Positions 49,101 to 55,951 of a stretch of DNA of 64,000 nucleotides are shown piece after piece (within the stretch, counting starts at the first letter, position 1; every line of letters begins with the position of its first letter). The notes under the pieces were generated by a model. It was not told the origin of the DNA. It searched no databases and saw nothing but the letters and a program-made list of their open reading frames with translations. The position numbers and the translations under genes were made by a program. This stretch comes from Siphonodentalium dalli (taxonomy: Eukaryota; Mollusca; Scaphopoda; Gadilida; Siphonodentaliidae), in NCBI GenBank assembly GCA_032622095.1, contig CP136066.1, positions 53,346,609 through 53,410,608 of the forward strand, read 5' to 3'.

Positions 49101-51783
49101 TATTTTCTAAATATGTCAATTCTAGTTCAATTGAAGCTTAACCACTGATATGTCATGGATGTGTCTACATAATGTCAACAGTGACTTGAAAGTCAGGATT
49201 GAGTTCACTGTCCTGAGATGTTATGAGCTAAAAATATGTTAGAGCCAAATAGCCAAAACACATGTTTGGTTCATGTACATGTAATAGCTTGCAGGGGAAA
49301 TGATATCTCACTGGATATACAGGGGATAAGCTGGGATATGTATCATTTGTTTTTGTAAAATTGGATGCATTTTCCTTATAATAGTGTTTATGTTGGGTTA
49401 CTGTATTTATCCACTATATGGATGCATTAGAATTTCCATTTGCAGTCTGGAATTTGACAACCCAGGAAGATCTATAGCATACTCACATCACACACTGACA
49501 TGGAAACACCATTGCATGTACATGTATGCTGTAGACAATTGCCTATCAGACAGGATTTGAAAAAAAATCTTCATATTTACCTATATTAGCCTTTTGTGTT
49601 TTCAATTAAAACAACTTCTGACAGGTTAAACTGTCGTTTGAACTAAAGGAGATAGTTTCACAGTCATATGAGTGATAAGGGTTTTATGTCGTTTTAGACT
49701 CAAATTAGTGAAATTTGGGGGTGGGTGTCAAAAAATTGGGAGTAGAAAATAATTTTGTTGGCAGATTTAGGGGTGATGGGTACCGAAAATGCCAGGTGCA
49801 AAAAAACGGCATACCTTCCTGCAAATATTTTACTACCCCCCCCCCCCCCCCCCCCTGGTTATGAGCCGAGTTTAGTGAGTTATCAGCCGAGTTTAGTGGG
49901 TTATCAGCCGAGTTTGATGTGAGTTTGGTTTATCAGCCGATGTCGATAATATAAATCGCTCAAGGCAAAATGTGATATTTATTTAAAGCCACATGGCGGC
50001 TTGCACGTCAAAATAGAAATACTATTATTCGCTTTTGAATTTTTCCCGGTATCGAAATAGGTCGATAAATATCTTAACTACCTCCCTGTGAGCATTCTAA
50101 ACTCAAAAATACGAATTGAAGAAATGAAAAATGCTACTATGAACAAGCAAGAAACAACCATTTACACGAACTGGAACAGAAAAGAGCGTTCCGTGTTATT
50201 CTATTCCTGATATGGCACCAATAAAGAGCGTTTTTCTGACTTGAGCGAAAGATTGAAAACGGCTGGAAAATGGTTGTGACTTTGGCAAATGCTTTTCAAA
50301 GCATATGAAGCCGGTATATCAATAGTTGGTTTAATTGTCGACGAAACATTTGGAGGTTCGAATGAGCCATGTCCCTTTAATAACAATTAAAAATAAGTCC
50401 GAGTAGATATTCATGATTTCCATTTAAATTACTTATTCACTCGTGTAAACAATTTCAATCGCAATCTGTGATTATTAATCAGCAGTCAAAGTTTATCAAT
50501 TTAACGGGGCCTTCTGATTTTCACTTCCTGCATACTACATTTCAGCGCTCAGAGTTGCCAGCGGGAACACATTCATTCTCGGGTTAATCAAGAATTACGG
50601 GACCTCGACATATGAGCTTATAATAGCTACAGAATCGCGGACAGGGGCAGCTATCACCGTAACAGCACCACTGTACAACTCCACATATATAAAGACGGCA
50701 ACCATTCTGCAAAACCAAGCTGTCAATGTCACACTGGATAACACACATAGCTTAGCCGTCGGTCATCTTGGGCTCGAATCCAAGGGTATACTTGTGGAAT
50801 CCACAGAAGTTATATCAGTTTACGTTATGATTACCGCCAAGGGCACATCGGATGGTTTCACTGCTCTCCCCATAAAGTCTCTCGGCATGGAGTATTATGC
50901 AACAACATGGAATAAGCGGTCAGACATTCTAATGGTCTCAACTGAAGACGGGACGAATGTTAACATCACATTGCCACAAACCATGGGCACGGGTAACTTG
51001 ACTTATCATAACGTGATTTATGGTGCGGGGGATACGCTTTCTCTCACTCTGGACAAATTCCAAACCTTCAACGTGTTTGAAGGTAAAGAAATTATGCCAC
51101 TCACTGGGACGCACGTCGTCGCCGATAAGCCAATAAGCGTCATCAGTGGAAGCCGGTGCGATAAAGTAGATTCATTGTCATGTGACATTATGATCCAACA
51201 CATCCTGCCTGTTCACAAATGGGGAATAGAGTACTTCACGATACAAATGCCATCAAGTACTCGGGCTAACCGATATCAGGTAGTGGCAAGCCAGCCCAAC
51301 ACCAACATCTTTGTCAATGGCCTATTCGACAGTAGGATCACCTTAGCTGGGGGGGATGTTGTCAAAACATTTTTGGTGACGGAATACAAGACCATCACGA
51401 CGTCTAAGCCAACAATGGTCACAATGTACAGCCCCGGAAAGACATCCGCTGGAGGAGATCCCCTTATGGTCATGCTCACATCAACAGCGCACTTTGCCAA
51501 CACTTTTACATATCTGACGCCGAAAATGAACACTACTACCGATTACACGAATTACATCGCCGTCGTCGTCAAAGATTCCTATCACGGTGGGATACAATTT
51601 GACGGATCAGCCCTCGTGACAACGAAAATCGCACCAATCGAGGGTTCTGGAGGCATGGTTGTAATGGAAGCAGACGTTACCCATGGGACGCATCTGTTGA
51701 AGCACAATAATATGTCGGTAGCATTTGGTACCTACGCTTTTGGGGTATCCAAATATATGTCATATGGTTTCTTCTTGACGTGA
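30891..51783 (+). CDS. Secreted PAN-EGF-EGF-IgGFc-binding domain protein (join of four exons)
   Basis: CDS = join(30891-31182, 36352-36465, 36998-37111, 50546-51783), 1758 nt, 585 aa. Residues 1-22 are a signal peptide ([12 protein letters not shown]). About 30-70 is a PAN/Apple-like half-domain with C42, C46, C52 and C64. 98-135 and 136-173 are EGF repeats with six cysteines each. About 174-585 is an IgGFc-binding-type domain: it contains [20 protein letters not shown], the [20 protein letters not shown] motif and ends MSYGFFLT. All three introns are phase 1 with GT-AG ends, and the frame closes exactly. The domain is named after mammalian FCGBP, but Fc binding is not implied in invertebrates; an extracellular binding or mucus-associated role is inferred. 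No von Willebrand type D repeats follow. Extra exons inside the 5.2 and 13.4 kb introns cannot be excluded. Confidence 0.8.
31261..31380. mobile_element. Palindromic MITE, TATTACTTGG family, copy 1
   Basis: TATTACTTGG at the left and CCAAGTAATA at the right, with pairing arms (GTTTGATATTA against TAATATCAAAC) closing near 31320. Copy 2 is at 43317-43463. Lies in intron 1 just after exon 1. Confidence 0.8.
31732..32131. mobile_element. piggyBac-like element with TTAA ends, hosting a nested hairpin element
   Basis: Left TTAACCCTTTACCCAACA and right TGTTGGGTAAAGGGTTAA are perfect inverted repeats bounded by TTAA, the piggyBac target. A copy of the nested-hairpin family sits inside at 31759-31986. 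No transposase. Confidence 0.75.
31759..31986. mobile_element. Nested-hairpin element, copy A (short interior)
   Basis: CCCTGTGCC...GGCACAGGG ends. Each ~70-bp arm is itself a palindrome, CCAATGCATTCTCTTATATA...TATATAAGAGAATGCATTGG, centred on GACC-TA-TGGTC with one mismatch. The interior is only ~75 bp, and AT-rich. Confidence 0.9.
32786..33034. mobile_element. 249-bp palindromic element in intron 1
   Basis: Ends TTAAAGGCGTACA / GTGTACAGTACCCCTTTAA. The arms pair through ATGGGACCATCT and TTGAGCCATGGAT with their inverses, closing near 32908. The mirrored small open frames on both strands are due to the palindrome. Confidence 0.85.
34030..34785. mobile_element. ~755-bp foldback element in intron 1
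   Basis: Left CCATCGCACAAAACTTGCC (34051) pairs with GGCAAGTTTTGTGCGATGG (34740), CATTCGTTACTTCGATG pairs with CATCGAAGTAACGAATG, and further blocks pair inward to about 34400. The flanks carry related direct repeats (GAGCCTCGCCCAATAGATG at about 33945; GAGCCTCGCCCAATATATG at about 34791). Confidence 0.8.
35027..35104. repeat. 78-bp palindrome
   Basis: TTAACTGTCATGTGGAC ... GTCCACGTGACAGTTAA with centre TGTAACCGGTTACA near 35065. Arms nearly perfect. Confidence 0.9.
35456..35617. mobile_element. 162-bp palindromic element
   Basis: ATTATACAATG at the left and CATTGTATAAT at the right, pairing inward through TGTTTTTCTTGTA and GTGTTGTGGTGAAAAGT to a centre at about 35537. Both strands therefore encode nearly the same open peptide; not a gene. 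Confidence 0.85.
36352..36465 (+). CDS. Exon 2: EGF-like repeat 1
   Basis: Acceptor AATACATTACAG|AA and donor AATG|GTGAGA. Encodes [15 protein letters not shown]...[15 protein letters not shown] with all six EGF cysteines in canonical spacing. DEC plus N-R-Y fits a calcium-binding EGF only in part, since the leading Asp is replaced. 114 bp, symmetric 1-1 phase. Confidence 0.9.
36998..37111 (+). CDS. Exon 3: EGF-like repeat 2 (recent duplicate of exon 2)
   Basis: Same length, phases and boundary sequences as exon 2; 32 of 38 residues match. The conserved Gly-Phe after the fifth cysteine has become Arg-Phe ([10 protein letters not shown]), which is unusual for an EGF fold. Flanking intron sequence is also duplicated (TTAAATACATTACAG upstream; GGTGAGACAGCAAACATATC downstream). 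The ATG at 37000 is internal. Confidence 0.9.
37851..37937. mobile_element. GAATGGGGTCC palindrome family, copy 1
   Basis: 87-bp near-perfect palindrome GAATGGGGTCCACAT ... ATGTGGACCCCATTC with GCTAGC-type centre. Related copies at 38998-39051 (half), 39467-39551 and 40387-40473. The preceding AGGCCTGAGAAT block is shared with the copy at 39467. Confidence 0.85.
38000..38670. repeat. Tandem ~160-bp units with GTCCGT-rich leader
   Basis: A leader with TCCGTTGTCCGTCCGTGTG (about 38028-38046) is followed by units marked by GGCACACC at about 38328, 38492 and 38649, with CAGCAGCCATCTT and CACCAAACTTCATA. Common in marine invertebrate genomes from general memory. No gene. Confidence 0.8.
38998..39051. 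repeat. GAATGGGGTCC palindrome family, half copy
   Basis: AGTGAGGTCCCCAGAGGATG followed by the GCTAGC-type centre (CTAGCCCGCTGTA), with the right arm missing. Confidence 0.65.
39467..39551. mobile_element. GAATGGGGTCC palindrome family, copy 3
   Basis: AATGAGGTCCCCAGAAGGTG ... CACCTTCTGTGGACCTCATT. Together with the inverted copy at 40387-40473 it brackets the foldback at 39707-40363. Confidence 0.85.
39707..40363. mobile_element. 657-bp foldback with an 85-bp central perfect hairpin
   Basis: Terminal arms AGTCCAAGTCTGCTCG / CGAGCAGATTTTGGACT continue for about 90 bp. The centre (39964-40048), TTCTGGCGAAAATATTCTAG ... CTAGAATATTTTCGCCAGAA, is a perfect palindrome around 40006. The sequence between arm and centre pairs poorly. 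Confidence 0.85.
40387..40473. mobile_element. GAATGGGGTCC palindrome family, copy 4
   Basis: GAATGAGGTCCCCGGATGGT ... CTCTGGGGACCTCATTC, followed by TGCAAATGTCCGGCAC, the inverse of the block preceding copy 3. Confidence 0.8.
40520..40887. mobile_element. Nested-hairpin element, copy B (full length)
   Basis: 368 bp. Both terminal ~70-bp palindromes are present; the interior contains CAGAGCCCCAGACAAACATG and TGTGTGGGGCTCC (a further inverted pair) and AT-rich arms. 31-nt T/A flanks adjoin both ends. Confidence 0.9.
40993..42560. mobile_element. 1.57 kb foldback with CpG-rich GTCGCTTTCGG-repeat arms
   Basis: Ends TGGAATCCTATTACGGCC and GGCCGTAATAGGATTCCA. Arms of about 310 bp (to about 41310 and from about 42230) are made of GCGCCATTAG and GCGCCGAAAGCGACAAAA in both orientations; the core GTCGCTTTCG or its inverse occurs about 11 times. 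The inner ends pair through GATCACTCCAGCAGGGGTGC / GCACCCCTGCTGGGGTGATC. The interior contains two related GGGCAGGGGG-bearing blocks but no transposase. Arms are strikingly CpG-rich in an AT-rich region; small frames there are repeat artefacts. Confidence 0.85.
42790..43221. mobile_element. Composite nested-hairpin element, copy C
   Basis: Outer inverted ends TGTGACCCGCCATATCAAAT / ATTTGATATGGCGGGTCACA enclose a nested-hairpin element at 42835-43176. The left hairpin has lost its centre (TATATATGCATAAGAGAATG), while the right one is intact. Outer arms include AGTCGGGATTTTT / AAAAATCCCGACT. Confidence 0.9.
43317..43463. mobile_element. Palindromic MITE, TATTACTTGG family, copy 2
   Basis: AGGTTATTACTTGG ... 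CCAAGTAATTACCT. Arms pair through GATATCGGCCGAGATATCAG. Longer than copy 1 and diverged in the centre. Confidence 0.8.
43464..44270. other. Intron 3 sequence, little structure
   Basis: At 43905-43935 there is a GGTATGCCGGGGTGGGTGGG block related to that at 54366. No exon seen. Confidence 0.4.
44275..44765. repeat. Cluster of GCGCTTAAGCGC-centred short palindromes
   Basis: About nine occurrences of TTGCGCTTAAGCGCAATAAGG or close variants (near 44290, 44320, 44350, 44375, 44558, 44615, 44665, 44690, 44728), in both orientations because the core is self-complementary. Spacing is irregular, 25-60 bp, with one ~180 bp gap. Confidence 0.8.
45110..45440. repeat. ~44-bp tandem repeat interrupted by a MITE
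   Basis: Units read TTATGTGGATAGAGTTATCA then TTAAACCTCACATCCTTATATTGG; about four units, two on each side of the insertion at 45224-45352. Confidence 0.8.
45224..45352. mobile_element. 129-bp palindromic MITE with TA target duplication
   Basis: CAGTAATGCCCAAAGTAATT ... AATTACTTTGGACATTACTG, with near-perfect arms of about 60 bp closing near 45289. It is flanked by TA on both sides. Joining the flanks gives a normal repeat unit, so the insertion and TA duplication are directly visible. TA targeting points to the Tc1/mariner superfamily. Confidence 0.9.
45690..46450. repeat. ~300-bp imperfect repeat units
   Basis: GAGCGATAACGACCAATGTT at about 45720, GAGCGACAGCGATCAATGTT at about 46018, GAGCGATAAAGACCAATGTT at about 46338 and a related block at about 46415. 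The first two units each end in a G-run followed by GTGTC or GTCTG and CTCTATA. No coding frame. Confidence 0.75.
46540..47075. repeat. 175-bp tandem repeat, three copies
   Basis: GATTTATGTCGATAAAA recurs with a spacing of 175 and 176 bp (46581, 46756, 46932), together with GAGACTTGGTGTGTCTG, CTATATTCCTAAA-type text and CAGCACGTAATTAT. The copies are highly similar. Confidence 0.95.
47076..48086. other. Intron 3 sequence with one piggyBac-like terminus
   Basis: At 47597 TTAACCCTTTCCAATGCCAA resembles a piggyBac end, but the partner end was not found. A short palindrome CACCCACTGAACGCG / CGCGTTGGTCAGTGGGTG lies at about 47926-47954. No exon seen. Confidence 0.45.
48087..48546. mobile_element. 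Composite nested-hairpin element, copy D
   Basis: Outer ends TGTGACCCGCCATATCAAAC and TTTGATATGGCGGGTCACA, with TATA on both outer sides as a probable target duplication. The inner element is at 48132-48501. The right hairpin has a small insertion (TATATAATTATGCGAG). The interior matches copies B and C. Confidence 0.9.
48547..49718. other. Intron 3 sequence without recognised features
   Basis: AT-rich, no exon or repeat array noticed. Confidence 0.4.
49719..49856. mobile_element. GGTGGGTGTC...C20 element, copy 1
   Basis: Begins GGGGGTGGGTGTCAAAAAAT and ends with ACGGCATACCTTCCTGCAAA, then TACTA and 20 C (49836-49855). Same order as 54733-54886. Long C/G tracts make i-motif or quadruplex folding and replication slippage likely. 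Confidence 0.6.
50546..51783 (+). CDS. Exon 4: IgGFc-binding-type domain and stop
   Basis: Acceptor CATACTACATTTCAG ends at 50545. Two bases complete the split codon, and 412 codons including TGA (51781-51783) follow without interruption. G/C-rich third positions contrast with the AT-rich flanks. N-x-S/T sequons occur at several places (NSTY, NVTL, NITL, NLTY, NTTT, NMSV), as expected for a secreted glycoprotein. The domain is uninterrupted by introns, suggesting it moves as a single module. Confidence 0.9.
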
Positions 51784-51902
51784 TCGTACTTGAACATGTG
51801 CATGTATGTCATAATCACAACAGCATTGTTGTACATCAGAGTATATGGCTTCCCGGGTGCATTTGCCGTCCGCTGGTGTATTTTTTATGACTATATGTAG
51901 TG
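51784..51902 (+). other. 3' flank of the IgGFc gene
   Basis: 119 bp of unique 3' UTR candidate before repeats begin. The first AATAAA-like signal (ACAAAATAAAAT at about 51955) is already inside the repeat, so the true poly(A) site is uncertain. Confidence 0.3.
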
Positions 51903-53061
51903 CCAGGGGCCGATCTCATCGGCCCTAATTTACGGTCTGTAAAATCGGCCCTAACAAAATAAAATATAATTTTTGTTTTTTTTAGATTGTTTTGGGTTGA
52001 ATTTTGTTTGGGTATGCTTAAGCATGCAACAGCAAATTTAAAAACAAACTGGATAAAACCTTAGGGGCGTGTTGTAACTCAAAACTATCACCAAATATTC
52101 ATAGAAATAATTTTGATGCCCATGAAAAACGTAAGATTCCCTGGCACTAAACCTACAAAATAAGTCTGTTAAAGAATATAAGAAAAAATTATTAAAATTG
52201 TAAAAAATTGTAAAAAATAATAACAAATGATGAACAATTGTTAGGCCAATGCATTCAGGGATGTGGATAGAGGGTCTCCGCTGGGGGGTGTCCACCTTGG
52301 GAATTTCCAACTGCACCCCCCCCCCCTTGAGTCGGAATCACACCAACACAATTTTTTGCATAATTCCATTTGCACCCCCCCCCCCCTTGAGTCGGAATCA
52401 CACCAATGAGATCCCACCCACCCCCCCCCATCCCGCCACCCATAGTATCTTATGCGCCACAGGCGCCCGTTTAGAGGCTACTGCCCACATAAATAATAAG
52501 GAGTCTAATGAGATCCCACCCACCCACCCCCCCCCCCCATCCCGCCACCCATAGTATCTTATGCGCCACAGGCGCCCGTATAGAGGCTACTGCCCACATA
52601 AATAATAAGGAGTCTAATGAGATCCCACCAGGGGCCGATCTCATCGGCCCTAATTTACGGTCTGTAAAATCGGCCCTAAAAAAAATTAAAAAAATTTTAA
52701 CAAAACTTTGTTTTTAGTTTTTTGTTTTTTTAGATTGTTTTGGGTTGAATTCTGTTTGGGTATGCTTAAGCATGCTATAGCAAATTTAAAAACAAACTGG
52801 ATAAAACCTTAGGGGCATGTTATAACTCAAAACTATCACCAAATATTCATAGTAATAATTTTGATGCCCAAGATTCCCTGGCACTAAATCTACAAAATAA
52901 GTCTGTTAAAGAATATAGGAAAAAATTATTAAAATTGTAAAAAATTGTAAAAAATAATAACAAATAATGAAAAATTGTTAGGCCAATGCATTCTCTTATA
53001 TATGCGAGGCGACCTATGGTCGACTCGCATATATAAGAGAATGCATTGGCACAGGGTATAT
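51903..53061. repeat. Duplicated repeat block with C-rich tandem units in between
   Basis: The segment from CCAGGGGCCGATCTCATCGG to GTTAGGCCAATGCATTC occurs at 51903-52256 and again at 52627-52995. The second copy ends in a full nested-hairpin arm (52982-53051), while the first stops after a few bases. Between lie two 61-bp units (C-run then TTGAGTCGGAATCACACCAA) and two ~105-bp units with CCACCCATAGTATCTTATGC. No gene; a small frame at 52249-52554 is artefactual. Confidence 0.85.
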
Positions 53062-54328
53062 GGGTTGATACAAAAATCGGACTTGGCAGCTTGTTTTATG
53101 TCAATCAACAGAATGTTCAAGGTATAATGTACTTGGTGAATGATGAATATTGGGAGAGCAAAATTATAATGTAATCTTATATTTTTGTTTCTCTTTCTTC
53201 TTCATTTAAGTAAATTCCAAAACCGTAATATTGAAATTATTCATTCGAAATGAACAAACACCATGTTTAAATGCCCAAAACATCAACAAGTTTCGATGTT
53301 TTGAACTGATGGAGTATGATCTTTACGGGCGGAGTATAGAGATTCATGGCATGATCTGAAGGGCGAACAGCAAATGTTCACTCCATCCAAGTTAGAATAT
53401 TAATACGCGCGTAAATGATATGTGTCTATAGTGTCAACAAATTATGTTCTTTGTACTTTGGTCTCACTTTATTCCGTGTTCATTTTGTTTTTGTTTTTGT
53501 TTAAATAGGTTATAAGCTATTTAACGTTAAACAACATCAAAGGCACATTCAAAGTTAATGAGACCCAAATAAAAAAATATATTGTTATTTAAAATTATGT
53601 TGACACGGAGCGTGAAATCAAGCCACTCACTTATTAGTGAATATACAATAACTTTAATGGGTAGTTGGGACTATAGTATGCATATAATATAACATTTATT
53701 TGATACTTTTGTTTGAAACTGTACAAAAAGTACTCGACGACAATAGTTTTATTTTGTCATTCCGGCTAATTTTCCACCTGTAACATTACTTCGTACTCAA
53801 CAGACATTAAAGGTACTCAATCCGATTCGATTGTCCCCATATAATCAGATTACAACAACAGTATGTATTTTGAGAAATGATGCTTCAGTTATAAGAATCG
53901 ATTAATTGCCCAAAAATAATGCTAACCACTGTCAACTATAGTATAAAATTGCCGAAATGTGTTATTTATCAACATGTTGTTCGACGAAATTTGGCCTTAT
54001 TGTCAACTGAAAACCTCATGATTTTCGAGTTATCAGGCTTCATCCGCAATTTGGCTCGTCGACTGTTTTCTGGGCCAATAATAATTCTCAATGGTGAAAA
54101 ATAATATATTTCAAACATCGATATCTAATAACGCTGAGCTTTGATAGGTGGGTTCATCGACTCGAATCAAATATTGTTTATCCCCGAATCCAAATAAATA
54201 GTAATTGAGGGCACTTATTCGGATTATACATCTTTAAAATAATGGAAATCCGGTTGCCGTGTTCTATACGGCGCGGTGACAAAAGAGACCAACGACAATA
54301 TTTGAGCACTGTATACATTTAATTACTA
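53062..54328. other. No recognisable gene
   Basis: AT-rich sequence, no array or palindrome noticed. Confidence 0.45.
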
Positions 54329-54898
54329 CATATTCCAGGGGGGGTTGAATTTTTTTTTTCCGGCACGTATGCCGGGGTGGGTGGGTGGTCAAAGCCACCA
54401 ACAAGCAATTTTTTCCGCAACTAAAAAAAAAAATTCCTGCTTGTTTTTTAGTGTTTTGGCAATGAGTTGGGCTTCAAACTCACTTTGAATGAGAGAAATA
54501 ATGTAATTCTAACTGTAAACTGACTGCAGGCAGTTATCGTGTTGTATTTTGTTGCAAATTTTGAAATCCAAGATGGCCGCTGGCAGCCATGTTTTTTTGG
54601 CCGAATGACCTCAAAATGACTCATTCCTATTTACATGTCCATGTTAACATCCATGATAAATAGTATGCACATAAATTCATATACAGCTGTTTACAGTGAA
54701 TTTCCCCCCGCAAATCTCTGTTTTAGTGTTAAAAGGGGGGGTGGGTGTCAAAAAATGGTCGGAAAAAACTGCCGAAAACGGAAAAAAATTTGGCGGTGGG
54801 GGTGGGTGGCTACAAAAAATGATCGAAAGGGAAAAAATGCCATACGTGCCTGAATTTTTTTTCCGACCCCCCCCCCCCCCCCCCCCTGCATATTCGGC
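54329..54898. mobile_element. C/G-run element with inverted ends
   Basis: The left end CATATTCCAGGGGGGG with GGCACGTATGCC and the right end GCCATACGTGCC...C20...TGCATATTCGG are inverted repeats. The right part (54733-54886) is homologous to 49719-49856. Its interior contains CCAAGATGGCCGCTGGCAG. Confidence 0.65.
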
Positions 54899-55499
54899 TA
54901 ATATATATCACGAGAACTCTAACACAAACGATTTGTTGTGTTTAGTCACATGAATACATCTGAAATATTAAAAACCAGCCGATAAAGCTACACCTACCCA
55001 CCCCTGCCCATGCACTGAACATTGTTGGTCCTCTCCTTGCTGATGGCCGCATAGTTATATGTATGTACGTGTCAAATTCACCAACCAGAAAGATATAATG
55101 AATCAATACTTCGTTCAACGATTGCATATACATAAAGCGGCGGATGCTGAACCCAACTTTTATTGGTCCATGCCTTTGATCACTTATGTTTTCTTCAAAT
55201 GTTTGCCAAACTGTACCATGCACATGTATACTTTCTTCACGAGGCACCTGCCCTAACAGATCTTCTGACATCCATATATAGCGTGCGTGCCTGTCTATAC
55301 GTGCGTGTGTGGAGACAGGCAACAATTTATATTATATGTATTCTTTATTTCCTCCATTTATGGAGATATTTAGAGAATGCATACAATTAATATAAATTAT
55401 AAGAACAAAAAACAAAGCTCAACGTATTTACAGTCATCAACTAAGTGATGAACATGAGAATTGCATACATTATTTCCATTTACAACAGCCATGCACAAA

Positions 55500-55725
55500 G
55501 AAACATTCATACTAACAGGCACACACATAGAAGCATTCATACTAACAGACACACATATAGAACATTTGAGAGTTACATGCATGACTTCCATTTTCAACAA
55601 CCAAACTCACAGAAGCATTCATACTAACAGGCACACACTAAGCATTGACGAATTGCATACGTGACTTCCCCCCTTTACAACAACCATACACATAGAAGTA
55701 TTCATACTAACAGACACACATTCGT
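55500..55725. repeat. Imperfect ~30-bp tandem repeat
   Basis: CATTCATACTAACAG followed by GCACACAC or ACACACAT recurs near 55504, 55534, 55616 and 55700. The frames it leaves open on both strands repeat a short peptide and have no other support. Confidence 0.7.
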
Positions 55726-55951
55726 TGTATTTATAGTCAGAGACAGACGACCGGAATGGCAATCTAACGTTATCGTTTAATGGATTAAAACATATGGTCG
55801 AATATCTAAACTGGCTCTCCACGACAGGCTAAATGTGATGTGTTATTATAAGGTTATGTGAGTCATGTATAGTATTATGTCGTTACTAACTTATAGTATT
55901 ATTAATTTAAATACAATTCAAACAGAGAGGCGATGATATTCTTCCCATAGT

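Noticed and set aside
50794-51783. Start of the IgGFc exon at 50794
   Set aside because: Position 50794 is GTG, not ATG. The frame is open back to the acceptor at 50545 and the domain begins there, so the exon starts at 50546.
52249-52554. Proline-rich 101-codon ORF
   Set aside because: Created by C-runs and tandem CCCACC units; no start context or other evidence.
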